Positions 26,320 to 35,519 of a stretch of 44,111 nucleotides of DNA are shown one piece after another. The DNA is taken from the NCBI GenBank assembly GCA_902783595.1, contig CACZRR010000035.1, forward strand, positions 1 to 44,111. The letters are read 5' to 3'. Origin of the DNA: an uncultured Bacteroidota bacterium. GTDB lineage: Bacteria; Bacteroidota; Bacteroidia; Bacteroidales; P3. Position 1 is the first letter of the stretch. Each line of letters begins with the position of its first letter. The translations under genes and the position numbers were made by a program. The notes under the pieces were generated by a model. That model ran no database searches and was not told the DNA's origin. It worked only from the letters and a program-made list of their open reading frames with translations.

Positions 26320-26988
26320 ATGAAGAAGTTTCTAAAATTATTGGTCTGCGCAAGCCTCGCTTTCCACTTTCCACCTTCCGCCCCCCACTCTGCATCGGCA
26401 CAAATCACCCACGCCTCTCAAGGTAATCTCGACGAGGTGGCTAAAGCTATCCTCGATAAAGCCGCGAAGAAACTGCAAAATATGTCTGGCGTCGTCACTC
26501 TCTCAATTCTCGACAGCCAGAAGAAAACAACAGCTCAACAGTCGGCACGCGTCTACTACAGCAAGGGCCGCTACCGCCTCGTGATGGACGCTATGGAGAT
26601 AGTCAGCGACGGAACCACAGTGTGGCAGTGGGATAAGAAAGCTAAGGAAATTGTGGTGAACAATGTCCCCGCCAACGACGGCCTCAACCTCCTCAATCCA
26701 GCTACCCTTATCGCCAATAGAGACAAGAATTTCCGCAGCAAGTATATCCGCACCGATCCCGACGGCACGGCAATCATCGACCTTCAGCCCCGATCGTCAC
26801 AGAGCTACCACAAGTTGCGTCTCTTCGTAGTGGAGGAAACGGGACTCCTCCGACGTGTCGAAGTGCACAAGTACGACAGTAGCCGCGAAATATACGTCTT
26901 CGACAACATCACCACATCATCCATCAAGACTCCCTTCGTCATCAACACAGCCGACCATCCAGACGCTGAAGTGATAGATATGAGATAA
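26320..26988 (+). CDS. LolA-like outer-membrane lipoprotein carrier
   Basis: A 222-aa periplasmic protein of the LolA/LolB fold, presumed to carry lipoproteins from the inner to the outer membrane. A signal peptide covers about residues 1-28 (KKFLKLLVCASLAF). The mature part has the antiparallel sheet pattern with GRYRLVMDAMEIVSDGTTVW and LRLFVVEETGLLRRVEV. The signal-peptide end (residues 14-21) is encoded by CTTTCCA heptads, giving an odd HFPPSAPHSA sequence. Confidence 0.8.
   Translation: MKKFLKLLVCASLAFHFPPSAPHSASAQITHASQGNLDEVAKAILDKAAKKLQNMSGVVTLSILDSQKKTTAQQSARVYYSKGRYRLVMDAMEIVSDGTTVWQWDKKAKEIVVNNVPANDGLNLLNPATLIANRDKNFRSKYIRTDPDGTAIIDLQPRSSQSYHKLRLFVVEETGLLRRVEVHKYDSSREIYVFDNITTSSIKTPFVINTADHPDAEVIDMR
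26360..26380 (+). repeat. 7-bp repeat inside the lolA signal-peptide coding region, CTTTCCA x3
   Basis: Two perfect heptads (26360, 26367) and one variant (26374). They encode about residues 14-21, at the end of the hydrophobic core of the signal peptide. Three units make 21 bp, which keeps the frame. Confidence 0.75.
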
Positions 26989-27015
26989 ATTCAGAATTAA
27001 GAATTTGCAATTCAT
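26988..27015 (+). repeat. 7-bp array, AATTNNN x4, joining lolA and tsaB
   Basis: Heptads at 26988, 26995, 27002 and 27009 share AATT followed by three variable bases. The array begins at the last base of the lolA stop codon and includes the first two bases of the tsaB ATG (27014). Confidence 0.75.
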
Positions 27016-27715
27016 GAATATACTCCTTATCGAGACAGCCACATCGATATGCTCTTCTGCCATAGTCACCGACGGCAACATTGTTGCTTGCCGCGCTACG
27101 GACAAGCCCAACGCACATTCCACCATGCTCTCGGTGTTCATCGAAGAAATGCTTGGCGAGACCTCTCTGACGCCCCGCGATCTCCACGCCGTAGGGGTGT
27201 CGGCAGGCCCCGGAAGCTATACGGGTCTTCGCATAGGGGTGAGCACTGCTAAAGGTTTCTGCTATGCTCTGGGTATTCCTCTGGTGGCGGTGCCAACTCC
27301 GCTCTCCATGGCAGCCCTATACTACCGGCAGCATCCTGCCTACCACGGTATGGTGTGCCCCATGATCGACGCACGTCGCATGGAATGCTATACGATGATG
27401 GTGGAAAAAGAAAATGATTTGGTGGTGGCGAGGGATACTCAGGCTGATATCATCGAGAAGGGTTGTTTCGACGAGTGGTTGGATAGGGGAGAGGTGATGT
27501 TCATCGGCGACGGCGCTGACAAAACGCGCGATATCCTGGGAATACATCCTAATGCGCGCTACGACACTTCTTTCCGTATAGCCGCCGAGGGAATGACGGA
27601 TATCGTACAGCAAAGACTACAGCATGGCATCACCGACGATGTGGCCTACTACGAGCCCTTCTACCTCAAGAATTTTGTAGCCAAGAAAAGCGTTGTACAC
27701 GGCCTGCGCGACTAA
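27014..27715 (+). CDS. tsaB: tRNA t6A modification protein TsaB
   Basis: A partner of TsaD in making N6-threonylcarbamoyladenosine at tRNA position 37. It has 233 aa with an ASKHA fold: MNILLIETATSICSSAIV, GVSAGPGSYTGLRIGVSTAKG and MIDARRMECYTMM. ATG 27014 was chosen; an in-frame TTG at 27005 would add three residues made of repeat sequence. Its stop overlaps the convergent ABC permease gene by 4 bp. Confidence 0.94.
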   Translation: MNILLIETATSICSSAIVTDGNIVACRATDKPNAHSTMLSVFIEEMLGETSLTPRDLHAVGVSAGPGSYTGLRIGVSTAKGFCYALGIPLVAVPTPLSMAALYYRQHPAYHGMVCPMIDARRMECYTMMVEKENDLVVARDTQADIIEKGCFDEWLDRGEVMFIGDGADKTRDILGIHPNARYDTSFRIAAEGMTDIVQQRLQHGITDDVAYYEPFYLKNFVAKKSVVHGLRD

Positions 27716-28788
27716 GAGAGTCGCACCCGTGGGTCCAGCACCCCATAGAGTAGGTCGGTGAGCAGATTGATGACAACAAGGAGCACACAGATAAAGAGTA
27801 TCACGCCCATCACTACGGGAAAGTCGTAGGTGTCTAGTGCATCGACAACAACGACGCCCATCCCCTTCCAGTCGAACACATACTCCACAAACACGGCCCC
27901 CGCCAATAGGCTGGCAAGCCATCCTGTCGCCGACGTGACCACCGGTGTCAGCGCCCCTCGCAGGGCATGACGCATCACGACACGACGACGTGAGAGCCCT
28001 TTGGCACGGGCTGTGCGTATATAGTCCTGCCCTAGGACCTCGAGCAGGGCCCCCCGCGTGAGTTGCGTCAGTGTCGCCAAGGGGCGTAGGCCCAAGGTGA
28101 GTGCCGGAAGAATGAGGTTGCGCAGATCCAAGTACTGCCCATCGCCGTAGTCGTCGACGGAGTAGAGATTGCCAAACATGTTAAGCCCCGTCCAATCAGC
28201 CAGCACATAGGCAAAGAGCCACGCGATGAGTATCGCCGCGAAAAAGGAAGGTAACGACATCCCCAGGGTGCTAAGTAGCAGACAGCCTCTGTCAATCCAC
28301 GAATCTTTTTTCAGAGCCGCCACCACGCCGAGGGTGACGCCTGCCAGCAGCGCCAGCAGCAGGGAGGTGACGGCCAACACAGCCGTCTGGGGAAAGGCGG
28401 CAGCGATGATGTCGCTCACGCGCCGTCCACTCTGATAGCTGCGCCGCAGGTAGGGTGCCTTGATCACCAGCGTGGCGTTGCCGAGAGAGAGCAGGGTCAG
28501 GTAGTGATACTTGCTGCTGTCGAGGTAGAAGAAAGACGTGGGGTCGACGTTGTTGTGGAGCGAGAGAGGCGATAGGTCGTCAAGGTAGCCCGCATACTGC
28601 GTCAGCAGCGGACGGTCGAGACCCAGGTCTCGACTGACAAGACTCACGCTCTCGGCATCGGCCCGTTGACCGAGCAACATGCGCGCAGGGTCGCCAGGCA
28701 GTATGTTGAAGAGGAAAAACACCAGCGTCACGACCCCCAGCAGCACCAGGAGACCGTAGAACAGTCTTTTCGCAACATAGCGGAGCAT
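27712..28788 (-). CDS. ABC transporter permease, DppB/OppB type
   Basis: A 358-aa inner-membrane permease of the dipeptide/oligopeptide (or nickel) family. The N-terminus YVAKRLFYGLLVLLGVVTLV and the NILPGDPA motif are typical. About six membrane helices are visible. The EAA-type cytoplasmic loop is GQDYIRTARAKGLSRRRVVM. No second permease, ATPase or binding-protein gene is adjacent, so partners must be elsewhere. It lies 10 bp downstream of valS and overlaps the tail of tsaB. Confidence 0.9.
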   Translation of the reverse strand: MLRYVAKRLFYGLLVLLGVVTLVFFLFNILPGDPARMLLGQRADAESVSLVSRDLGLDRPLLTQYAGYLDDLSPLSLHNNVDPTSFFYLDSSKYHYLTLLSLGNATLVIKAPYLRRSYQSGRRVSDIIAAAFPQTAVLAVTSLLLALLAGVTLGVVAALKKDSWIDRGCLLLSTLGMSLPSFFAAILIAWLFAYVLADWTGLNMFGNLYSVDDYGDGQYLDLRNLILPALTLGLRPLATLTQLTRGALLEVLGQDYIRTARAKGLSRRRVVMRHALRGALTPVVTSATGWLASLLAGAVFVEYVFDWKGMGVVVVDALDTYDFPVVMGVILFICVLLVVINLLTDLLYGVLDPRVRLS

Positions 28789-28798
28789 GATAGACGTT

Positions 28799-31447
28799 TT
28801 ATAGGGCGGCTATCTGCTCCTTGAGGGCGGCAATTTTGCTTTCGGCGTCGCGCTGTTTCTGGCGTTCCTTCTCCACCACGGCGGCTGGGGCGCCGCTGAC
28901 GAACTTCTCATTGGCAAGTTTTTTGAGTACGCCGGCGAGGAATCCCTCGGTGTATTGCAGGTCTGCCAGCAACTTGCGCCGCTCCTCACCGGTGTCGATG
29001 GTCGAAGGCATGGGCACGAAGCATTCTGTTGTACCGACCAGGAAACTGAGGGATGCTGAGGGTTTCTCGCTAACGCTGTCAATGCTGCTCACCGTTCCCA
29101 GTTTGGCGATGATGGGCTCAAAACCAGAGATGTCGAAGCGCTGGTCTGTGGCGAGGTAGCTGAGTTTGAGGGGCTCCTTGGGGGAGAGACCGCGGGTGGC
29201 GCGGATGTTGCGCACGCCGGCAATCACCTCGCGGGCGGTGTCGAAACGCTGCAGGAACCGCTCGTCGTAGAACACGGAGGTAGGCATGTGCTGCGTCATG
29301 ATGGAAGAGACTGTATCACTGTCCTGCAGCTGGTGCCATATCTCCTCGGTGACGAAGGGCATGAAGGGATGAAGCATCAGCATCAAGCGCGAGAATATGG
29401 AGATAGTAGCGTCGTAGGTCTCCCTGTCGAGAGCGGTGCCGAATGCTGGCTTCACCATTTCAAGGTACCACGAGCAGAAGTCGTCCCACGCCAGCTTGTA
29501 GGTGGCCATGAGAGCCTCGCTGAGACGGTATTCGTCGAAACAGTGTTCCACCTCCTCGAGCACCTGCGCCATACGTTGCTCCATCCACTGAACGGCGACA
29601 CTGTTGGATGAGAGTTGTGAGTCGAGTGTTGAGGTTTGACTGTCGCTGTCGGCGACTTGCCAGCCAGAGACCAGACGCAGGGCGTTCCACAGCTTGTTGC
29701 TGAAGTTGCGTCCCTGCTCACAGAGGCTTTCGTCGAAGGGCAGGTCGTTGCCTGCTGGGGCGGTGAGGAGCATACCGACACGTACGCCGTCTGCACCATA
29801 CTTGTCGATAAGGCTGATGGGGTCGGGACTGTTGCCGAGGCTCTTGCTCATCTTGCGTCCCAGTTTGTCGCGCACAATGCCGGTGAAGTAGACGTTGCGG
29901 AAGGGAACGTCTTTCAGGTACTCTTCGCCAGCCATAATCATACGTGCCACCCAGAAGAAGATGATGTCGGGACCGGTCACGAGGTCGGCGGTGGGGTAGT
30001 AGTAATTGATTTCGGAGTTTCCGGGGTTGCGGATGCCGTCGAAGAGGGAGATGGGCCAGAGCCAGGAGCTGAACCAGGTGTCGAGCACATCGTCGTCCTG
30101 CCGCAGGGCGCCACTATAGCCGTATTTTTCGGCGGCGAGCTGGCGTGCCTCCTCTTCTGTCGCCGCCACCACGGTGTGGGTGCGGCCGTCCTTCTCGAAG
30201 TAGTAGGCGGGTATACGCTGCCCCCACCATAGTTGGCGCGAGATGCACCAGTCCTTGATATTCTCAAGCCAATGACGATACGTATTTTTGAACTTTGCGG
30301 GGTGGAAACGTATTGTGCCGTTCTCCACCACCTCGAGAGCCTTCTTGGACAGGCTGTCCATCTTGAGGAACCACTGAGCCGAGAGCTTGGGCTCGATGAC
30401 GGCGTCGGTGCGTTCAGAGTGACCCACCTTGTTGGTGTAATCCTCCGTCTTCTCCACAAGGCCTGCTGCCTCAAGGTCACACATGATCTGCTTGCGGCAC
30501 GCGAAACGGTCCATACCCTCGTACTGCCCACCTTTCTCATTTAGGGTGCCGTTGTCGTTGAAGATATCGATGCTCTCCAAGCCGTACTTCATACCCAGCG
30601 CATAGTCGTTGATGTCATGTGCGGGGGTGATTTTGAGAGCGCCGGTACCGAATTCGCGGTCCACATATTCGTCCATGATGATTGGCACCACACGCCCCAC
30701 GCCTGGTACGATGACCTTCTTGCCCTTGAGCCATTGGTAGCGCTCGTCGTCGGGGTGGACGCATACCGCGGTGTCGCCGAGGATGGTCTCGGGACGCGTG
30801 GTGGCCACGACGATGTAGCGGTCGGAACCTTCAATATAATAGCGTAGGTAGAACAACTTGCTGTGGCTCTCCTTGTAGATGACCTCCTCGTCGGAGACGG
30901 CAGTGAGCGCAACGGGGTCCCAGTTGACCATGCGTACGCCGCGATAGATGAGTCCTTTGTTATACAGGTCCACGAAGACGCGTATGACGCTCTCGTAGCG
31001 AATGTCGTCCATGGTGAACGCTGTGCGGTCCCAGTCGCAGCTGGCACCGAGACGACGCAACTGCTTCAGGATGATGCCACCATGTTCTTCTTTCCATTCC
31101 CATGCATACTTCAGAAACTCTTCGCGAGAGAGGCTCTTCTTATCAATGCCTTTTTCAGCGAGCATCTTCACTACCTTGGCTTCGGTTGCTATCGACGCAT
31201 GGTCTGTTCCCGGCACCCAGCAGGCGTTTTTCCCCTGCATGCGTGCGCGACGCACCAGCACATCCTGTATCGTGTTGTTTAACATGTGGCCCATGTGTAG
31301 CACGCCCGTTACATTAGGCGGCGGTATGACCACGGTGTAGGGCACCCGTCCCTTGTCAACCTGGGAATGAAAGAACCCTTTTTCTATCCAGTAGGCATAC
31401 CATTTTTCTTCCACACTGCGTGGATCATACTTCGTTGCAAGAGTCAT
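28799..31447 (-). CDS. valS: Valyl-tRNA synthetase
   Basis: Charges tRNA-Val; class I synthetase of 882 aa. [13 protein letters not shown] has the HIGH-type motif at residues 51-54. KMSKS is at 532-536, and an editing domain lies between. The C-terminus ends in a helical arm rich in Lys, Glu and Gln. Residues about 603-614, in a linker after the Rossmann core, are Ser/Thr/Gln-rich and are encoded by heptads. It is divergent from gyrA. Confidence 0.97.
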   Translation of the reverse strand: MTLATKYDPRSVEEKWYAYWIEKGFFHSQVDKGRVPYTVVIPPPNVTGVLHMGHMLNNTIQDVLVRRARMQGKNACWVPGTDHASIATEAKVVKMLAEKGIDKKSLSREEFLKYAWEWKEEHGGIILKQLRRLGASCDWDRTAFTMDDIRYESVIRVFVDLYNKGLIYRGVRMVNWDPVALTAVSDEEVIYKESHSKLFYLRYYIEGSDRYIVVATTRPETILGDTAVCVHPDDERYQWLKGKKVIVPGVGRVVPIIMDEYVDREFGTGALKITPAHDINDYALGMKYGLESIDIFNDNGTLNEKGGQYEGMDRFACRKQIMCDLEAAGLVEKTEDYTNKVGHSERTDAVIEPKLSAQWFLKMDSLSKKALEVVENGTIRFHPAKFKNTYRHWLENIKDWCISRQLWWGQRIPAYYFEKDGRTHTVVAATEEEARQLAAEKYGYSGALRQDDDVLDTWFSSWLWPISLFDGIRNPGNSEINYYYPTADLVTGPDIIFFWVARMIMAGEEYLKDVPFRNVYFTGIVRDKLGRKMSKSLGNSPDPISLIDKYGADGVRVGMLLTAPAGNDLPFDESLCEQGRNFSNKLWNALRLVSGWQVADSDSQTSTLDSQLSSNSVAVQWMEQRMAQVLEEVEHCFDEYRLSEALMATYKLAWDDFCSWYLEMVKPAFGTALDRETYDATISIFSRLMLMLHPFMPFVTEEIWHQLQDSDTVSSIMTQHMPTSVFYDERFLQRFDTAREVIAGVRNIRATRGLSPKEPLKLSYLATDQRFDISGFEPIIAKLGTVSSIDSVSEKPSASLSFLVGTTECFVPMPSTIDTGEERRKLLADLQYTEGFLAGVLKKLANEKFVSGAPAAVVEKERQKQRDAESKIAALKEQIAAL
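29607..29641 (-). repeat. 7-bp repeat inside valS, GTTGAGN x5 (plus-strand reading)
   Basis: Five degenerate heptads start at 29607, 29614, 29621, 29628 and 29635. In the valS sense strand they read NCTCAAC, the same word as in the rlmI-like gene. They encode a Ser/Thr/Leu/Gln linker at about residues 603-614. Confidence 0.65.
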
Positions 31448-31513
31448 ATGTCTTTCTTATTTAATAATTTCAGTACATTTTTCTTAGTTGCGAGGACGAT
31501 AAAATCCGAAAAG

Positions 31514-31521
31514 CAAAAATA
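31514..31521 (-). promoter_or_regulatory. Bacteroidota-type -7 box upstream of valS
   Basis: The minus strand reads TATTTTTG followed by C, matching TAnnTTTG, 67 bp before the valS ATG. No -33 element was recognised. Confidence 0.55.
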
Positions 31522-31527
31522 CGAAAA

Positions 31528-31576
31528 AAAGATTAAAGTTTAACATATAAAATTTAAAGATTAAAGTTTAGAGATT
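31528..31576 (+). repeat. 7-bp array, AAAG[AT]TT family x7, in the valS-gyrA spacer
   Basis: Seven contiguous heptad positions from 31528. AAAGATT then AAAGTTT occurs twice (31528 and 31556), with two diverged units between and AGAGATT at the end. It sits between the divergent -7 boxes of valS and gyrA. The valS-gyrA spacer is 247 bp (31448-31694) and holds no gene. Confidence 0.85.
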
Positions 31577-31629
31577 ATGGCGGATGAAGAATGGATAATA
31601 AAAATATCTCTTTGTATGTATTTTTTTTG

Positions 31630-31637
31630 TATCTTTG
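31630..31637 (+). promoter_or_regulatory. Bacteroidota-type -7 box upstream of gyrA
   Basis: TATCTTTG followed by C matches TAnnTTTG, 57 bp before the gyrA ATG at 31695. A TTTG at 31611-31614 is only 15 bp upstream, closer than expected for a -33 element. Confidence 0.65.
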
Positions 31638-31694
31638 CTTGTTCATGCCATAGGGGCATCAGTGTTTAAACGATTGATATTTAATAATATTAAT

Positions 31695-34244
31695 ATGGAA
31701 GATAACGGAAGAATTGTGCGTGTTGACATTGAGCAGACTATGAAGAGCGCCTATATCGACTATGCAATGAGTGTGATTGTGGCGCGAGCTTTGCCCGATG
31801 TACGCGATGGTTTCAAACCCGTACACAGACGTATACTATACTCAATGAATGAGAACGGCATTCTCTATAATACGCCTACTAAGAAGAGTGCCCGTATTGT
31901 GGGAGATGTGATGGGTAAATACCACCCCCATGGCGACAGCAGTATCTATGGAGCTTTGGTACGTCTGGCGCAGGATTGGAGTATGCGCTACACCCTCGTC
32001 GACGGGCAGGGTAACTTCGGTTCTATCGATGGAGACTCGCCGGCCGCTATGCGCTATACGGAGGCACGTCTGAAACAGATCAGCGGTGAGTTGGTGACCG
32101 ATATCGACAAAGACACGGTCGATATGGTGCCTACCTATGATAACGAAGGCGTAGAGCCCAGTGTTTTGCCTGCCGCTCTGCCCAACCTGCTCATCAACGG
32201 TTCTAATGGTATTGCCGTTGGTATGGCTACCAATATGCCCACCCACAACCTGCACGAGGTTCTGATGGGCTGCATGGCATATATCGACAATAGCGACATC
32301 ACCATCGAGGAACTCATGGAGTTCGTCAAAGCTCCGGACTTTCCTTTGGGTGGCATCATCTACGGCATGGGAGGAGTGCGCGAAGCCTACACGACAGGTC
32401 GCGGTAGCGTCATCATCCGTGCCATCACCGAGATAGAAGAGGACAGCAAAGGACACAACGTCATCGTGGCTACCACAGTGCCTTATGGTGTGAACAAGGC
32501 CGAAATGATCAAGAAAACGGCGGCGCTGGTGAAGGAGGGCAAGATAGAAGGTATCCTCGATATCCGCGACGAGAGCGACAAGGACGGCATCCGTGTGGTG
32601 TATGTGTTGCGCAACGACGTGGTGCCCAACGTGGTGCTCAACAAGCTGTTCCAACTCACCGAATTGCAGAGCAGTTTTGCAGTAAATAATATCGCTCTGG
32701 TACACGGACGTCCCCAACTGCTTAACCTCAAGCAACTGATACAATATTTTGTGGAGCACCGCGAAGAGGTCGTGACACGTCGCACGCGCTTCGAGATGAA
32801 CGAAGCTGAACGGCGAGCCCACATATTGGAGGGATTGCTCCGCGCCATCGATATCATTGACGAGATTGTGGCGCTGATACGAGCCAGCAAGACTCCCGAT
32901 GAGGCCCGTCAAGGACTTATGGACCGCTATCAGTTCAGCGACCTGCAGGCACGAGCCATTGTGGATATGCGCCTGGCTCAGCTCACCGGCCTCCAGCATC
33001 AGAAGTTGCAGGACGAATACGACGAGAAGATGCGCTTCATTGAGCACTGCAAGGAGATTCTCGGCAACCATGACGTACTCATGAGGGTGATCAAAGAAGA
33101 GCTGCAAGCGCTCGACGAGAAATACGGCGACGAACGTCGCACCATCATCAAGTACGACGCTGCCGGATTCCGCATCGAAGACACCATTCCCGACGAGCAG
33201 GTGGTCATCACCATCAGCCACAAGGGCTACATCAAGCGCACGCCCCTCACCGAATACCGCACACAGAGCCGCGGCGGCGTAGGTGCAAAAGGCAGCGCTG
33301 TGCGTAGCGAGGATTTTGTGGAGCACATCTTCACATGTACTAACCACAACTACCTGCTATTCTTCACGGAGAAAGGACGCTGCTACTGGATGCGGGCCTT
33401 CGAGGTTCCCGAGGGAGAGAAAAACACCAAAGGACGTCCCATCCTTAACTGCATCAACATAGAACCTGACGACAAGGTGCGCGCCTATGTCAATGTGGCA
33501 AGCCTCAGTGACAGCGAATATGTCGGAAGCCATTACATCGTCATGTGTACCAAGAACGGTATTGTCAAGAAGACGCCTCTTGAGGCTTACTCGCGTCCGC
33601 GCCAAAACGGCATCATCGCCGTGGGTATCCGTGAGGGTGACGAACTGCTCACCGCGCGTCTCACCGACGGAGAAAGCTATATGCTCATAGCCTCGAAGAA
33701 GGGCAAGGTGATGATATGTCCCGAGAAGGAATTCCGTACGATGGGACGCGGAGCCAGTGGAGTGAAAGGTATGGAACTTGACGGTGACGACGATGCTGCC
33801 ATCGACCTGCTCTGCCTGGCCAGCGAAGAGGAAGATCTGCTCGTAGTCACTGAGCACGGATTCGGCAAGCGCTCGAGCCTCAAGGACTACCGTGCTACGC
33901 TCCACCGTGGCGGCAAGGGCGTTAAAGCCATGCAGATCACCGATAAAACGGGTGCTTTGGTGGCCGTCACCAACGTCACCGAGGAGGAGGACCTGATGAT
34001 CATCAACCGATCGGGTATCACCATCCGTCTGCGTGTCAGCGACCTCCGTGTCATAGGACGCGCCACACAGGGCGTGAAGCTCATAGACTTGCGCGGCAAA
34101 GACTACATTGCCTCCATCACCAAGGTGCCCGCCGAGGAAGAGAGCACGCAGCAGCCCGCCGCCGGTGAGGGAAATGAAGGTGCCGCTGACAATACAGAGA
34201 TGCTGGAAAGCAATAAAACGGAAACAAACGATACTAACCTATAG
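31695..34244 (+). CDS. gyrA: DNA gyrase subunit A
   Basis: The DNA-cleaving subunit of gyrase, which supercoils DNA with GyrB. It has 849 aa from ATG 31695 ([20 protein letters not shown]); an open frame extends 20 codons upstream across the promoter and is not conserved. The catalytic tyrosine is Tyr121 in MRYTEARL. The quinolone region reads [13 protein letters not shown], with Ser82 and Gly86. A GyrA-box, QSRGGVG, starts the C-terminal pinwheel domain and supports gyrase rather than topoisomerase IV. The acidic tail is rich in Glu, Asn and Thr. Confidence 0.97.
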   Translation: MEDNGRIVRVDIEQTMKSAYIDYAMSVIVARALPDVRDGFKPVHRRILYSMNENGILYNTPTKKSARIVGDVMGKYHPHGDSSIYGALVRLAQDWSMRYTLVDGQGNFGSIDGDSPAAMRYTEARLKQISGELVTDIDKDTVDMVPTYDNEGVEPSVLPAALPNLLINGSNGIAVGMATNMPTHNLHEVLMGCMAYIDNSDITIEELMEFVKAPDFPLGGIIYGMGGVREAYTTGRGSVIIRAITEIEEDSKGHNVIVATTVPYGVNKAEMIKKTAALVKEGKIEGILDIRDESDKDGIRVVYVLRNDVVPNVVLNKLFQLTELQSSFAVNNIALVHGRPQLLNLKQLIQYFVEHREEVVTRRTRFEMNEAERRAHILEGLLRAIDIIDEIVALIRASKTPDEARQGLMDRYQFSDLQARAIVDMRLAQLTGLQHQKLQDEYDEKMRFIEHCKEILGNHDVLMRVIKEELQALDEKYGDERRTIIKYDAAGFRIEDTIPDEQVVITISHKGYIKRTPLTEYRTQSRGGVGAKGSAVRSEDFVEHIFTCTNHNYLLFFTEKGRCYWMRAFEVPEGEKNTKGRPILNCINIEPDDKVRAYVNVASLSDSEYVGSHYIVMCTKNGIVKKTPLEAYSRPRQNGIIAVGIREGDELLTARLTDGESYMLIASKKGKVMICPEKEFRTMGRGASGVKGMELDGDDDAAIDLLCLASEEEDLLVVTEHGFGKRSSLKDYRATLHRGGKGVKAMQITDKTGALVAVTNVTEEEDLMIINRSGITIRLRVSDLRVIGRATQGVKLIDLRGKDYIASITKVPAEEESTQQPAAGEGNEGAADNTEMLESNKTETNDTNL

Positions 34245-34265
34245 AACCATAAAACATAAATTGTC
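34245..34265 (+). repeat. Weak 7-bp repeat before the TPR gene
   Basis: Units AACCATA and AAACATA (34245, 34252) plus a diverged third fill the 21-bp spacer between the gyrA stop and the next ATG. Two units alone would not be convincing without the other loci. Confidence 0.4.
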
Positions 34266-35498
34266 ATGAAAAAAATCATGCTGGCCGTCGCTATGACAGC
34301 CCTTACTATCGGCGCTAGCGCTCAGGCACTAATGGTCTCCAGCGCCCATCAGGACATGAAAAAAAATTACCTCAATAAGGCCAAGGAGGAGATCGACAAG
34401 GCCTGTGAGCACCCCGACACCAAAGAAGATGCCAAAACGTGGTGTTACAAAGCCCTCATCTATGCCCGCATAGGTGGTGAGGCGCAGAATAAGAAGTCGA
34501 AGTACAAAAACCTGGCTCCTGACTGGGCAGAGCAAGCCTATAGCGCTGCTCTCGAGTGCAAGCGTCTGGACACCAAGCAGGAGTGGGCCAAGCAGGTGAA
34601 TGAGGTCTTCAGTTTTGTGGGGACCGATGTCAACAGCCGCGCCTACGATGCCTACCGTGAAAAAAACTACGCCGAAGCTCAGCGTCTTGCAGAGATGGCC
34701 ACAGAGATGTTTAACAACGCAGGTCAGAGTCAGTACGCCAATGAATCGCTCTATATGGCCGGTATCAGCGCATTCACCCTCCAGGACACCGCGAGCGTAA
34801 AGAAGCACTTCACCGCTCTTACGCGTAAGCGCACTGACAAAGAGCTGGTCTACAAAACCCTCTTCAACCTCTATAAGGCAGAAGGTGATGAGTCGCAAGC
34901 TATGAAAGTTGCCAACCTCTTCCAACGCAACTGCAAAACCAATCCCGAGGCCTACCTCATGGGTGCTGAAGGATACCTTCTCAGCAAGAACGTTGAGAAA
35001 GCCAAAGAAATGCTCGACAACGCCCTCACAATAAGCAAGGACGACGCCAACACCTATCCCGTGATGCTCGTGAAGGTGGGTACCATCCTCGACGAGAGCG
35101 CTGGAGAGTATGAACAGGCAGAGGCAAAATTCCAGGAGAGCCTTACTCTTGTACCCGAACAGTTTGGCGCCAACTACGGCATAGGCAAGATGTACTACAA
35201 CCGTGCCGTCGACAAGAACAACGCCGCCAACGCCCTCGATCCCTTCGATGAAGCGTCGGTGGGACTCTACGACAAACTCAACGAGGAGGCCAAAGGCTTC
35301 TTCCGTCAGGCTATCACCTACCTTGAGAAATCGGTGGCTTATATCGACGGTCTCACCGATGAAAATGCCAAAGCTTCGCAACGCGTCAATCTCATCAACT
35401 CCCTGCGTGCTCTCCAGAACGCCTACTCGCGTGTTGACATGCTCGACGAGAGCACCGCTGTGAAGACTCGCGTCGAGCAGCTCATGAGTGCTCAATAA
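34266..35498 (+). CDS. Exported tetratricopeptide-repeat protein
   Basis: A 410-aa periplasmic protein with signal peptide MKKIMLAVAMTALTIGASA. The rest is helical, with TPR-like units of about 34 residues (for example around 115-150, 195-230 and 240-300, with CKTNPEAYLMGAEGYLLSKN). TPR proteins act as interaction scaffolds; no specific partner is known. It lies 21 bp after gyrA, an order I recall from other Bacteroidota. Confidence 0.85.
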   Translation: MKKIMLAVAMTALTIGASAQALMVSSAHQDMKKNYLNKAKEEIDKACEHPDTKEDAKTWCYKALIYARIGGEAQNKKSKYKNLAPDWAEQAYSAALECKRLDTKQEWAKQVNEVFSFVGTDVNSRAYDAYREKNYAEAQRLAEMATEMFNNAGQSQYANESLYMAGISAFTLQDTASVKKHFTALTRKRTDKELVYKTLFNLYKAEGDESQAMKVANLFQRNCKTNPEAYLMGAEGYLLSKNVEKAKEMLDNALTISKDDANTYPVMLVKVGTILDESAGEYEQAEAKFQESLTLVPEQFGANYGIGKMYYNRAVDKNNAANALDPFDEASVGLYDKLNEEAKGFFRQAITYLEKSVAYIDGLTDENAKASQRVNLINSLRALQNAYSRVDMLDESTAVKTRVEQLMSAQ

Positions 35499-35519
35499 GG
35501 TTACGGCCTCAGACGACGT

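Noticed and set aside
31611..31614. TTTG as the -33 element for gyrA
   Set aside because: Only 15 bp separate it from the -7 box, less than the roughly 19-bp spacing expected.
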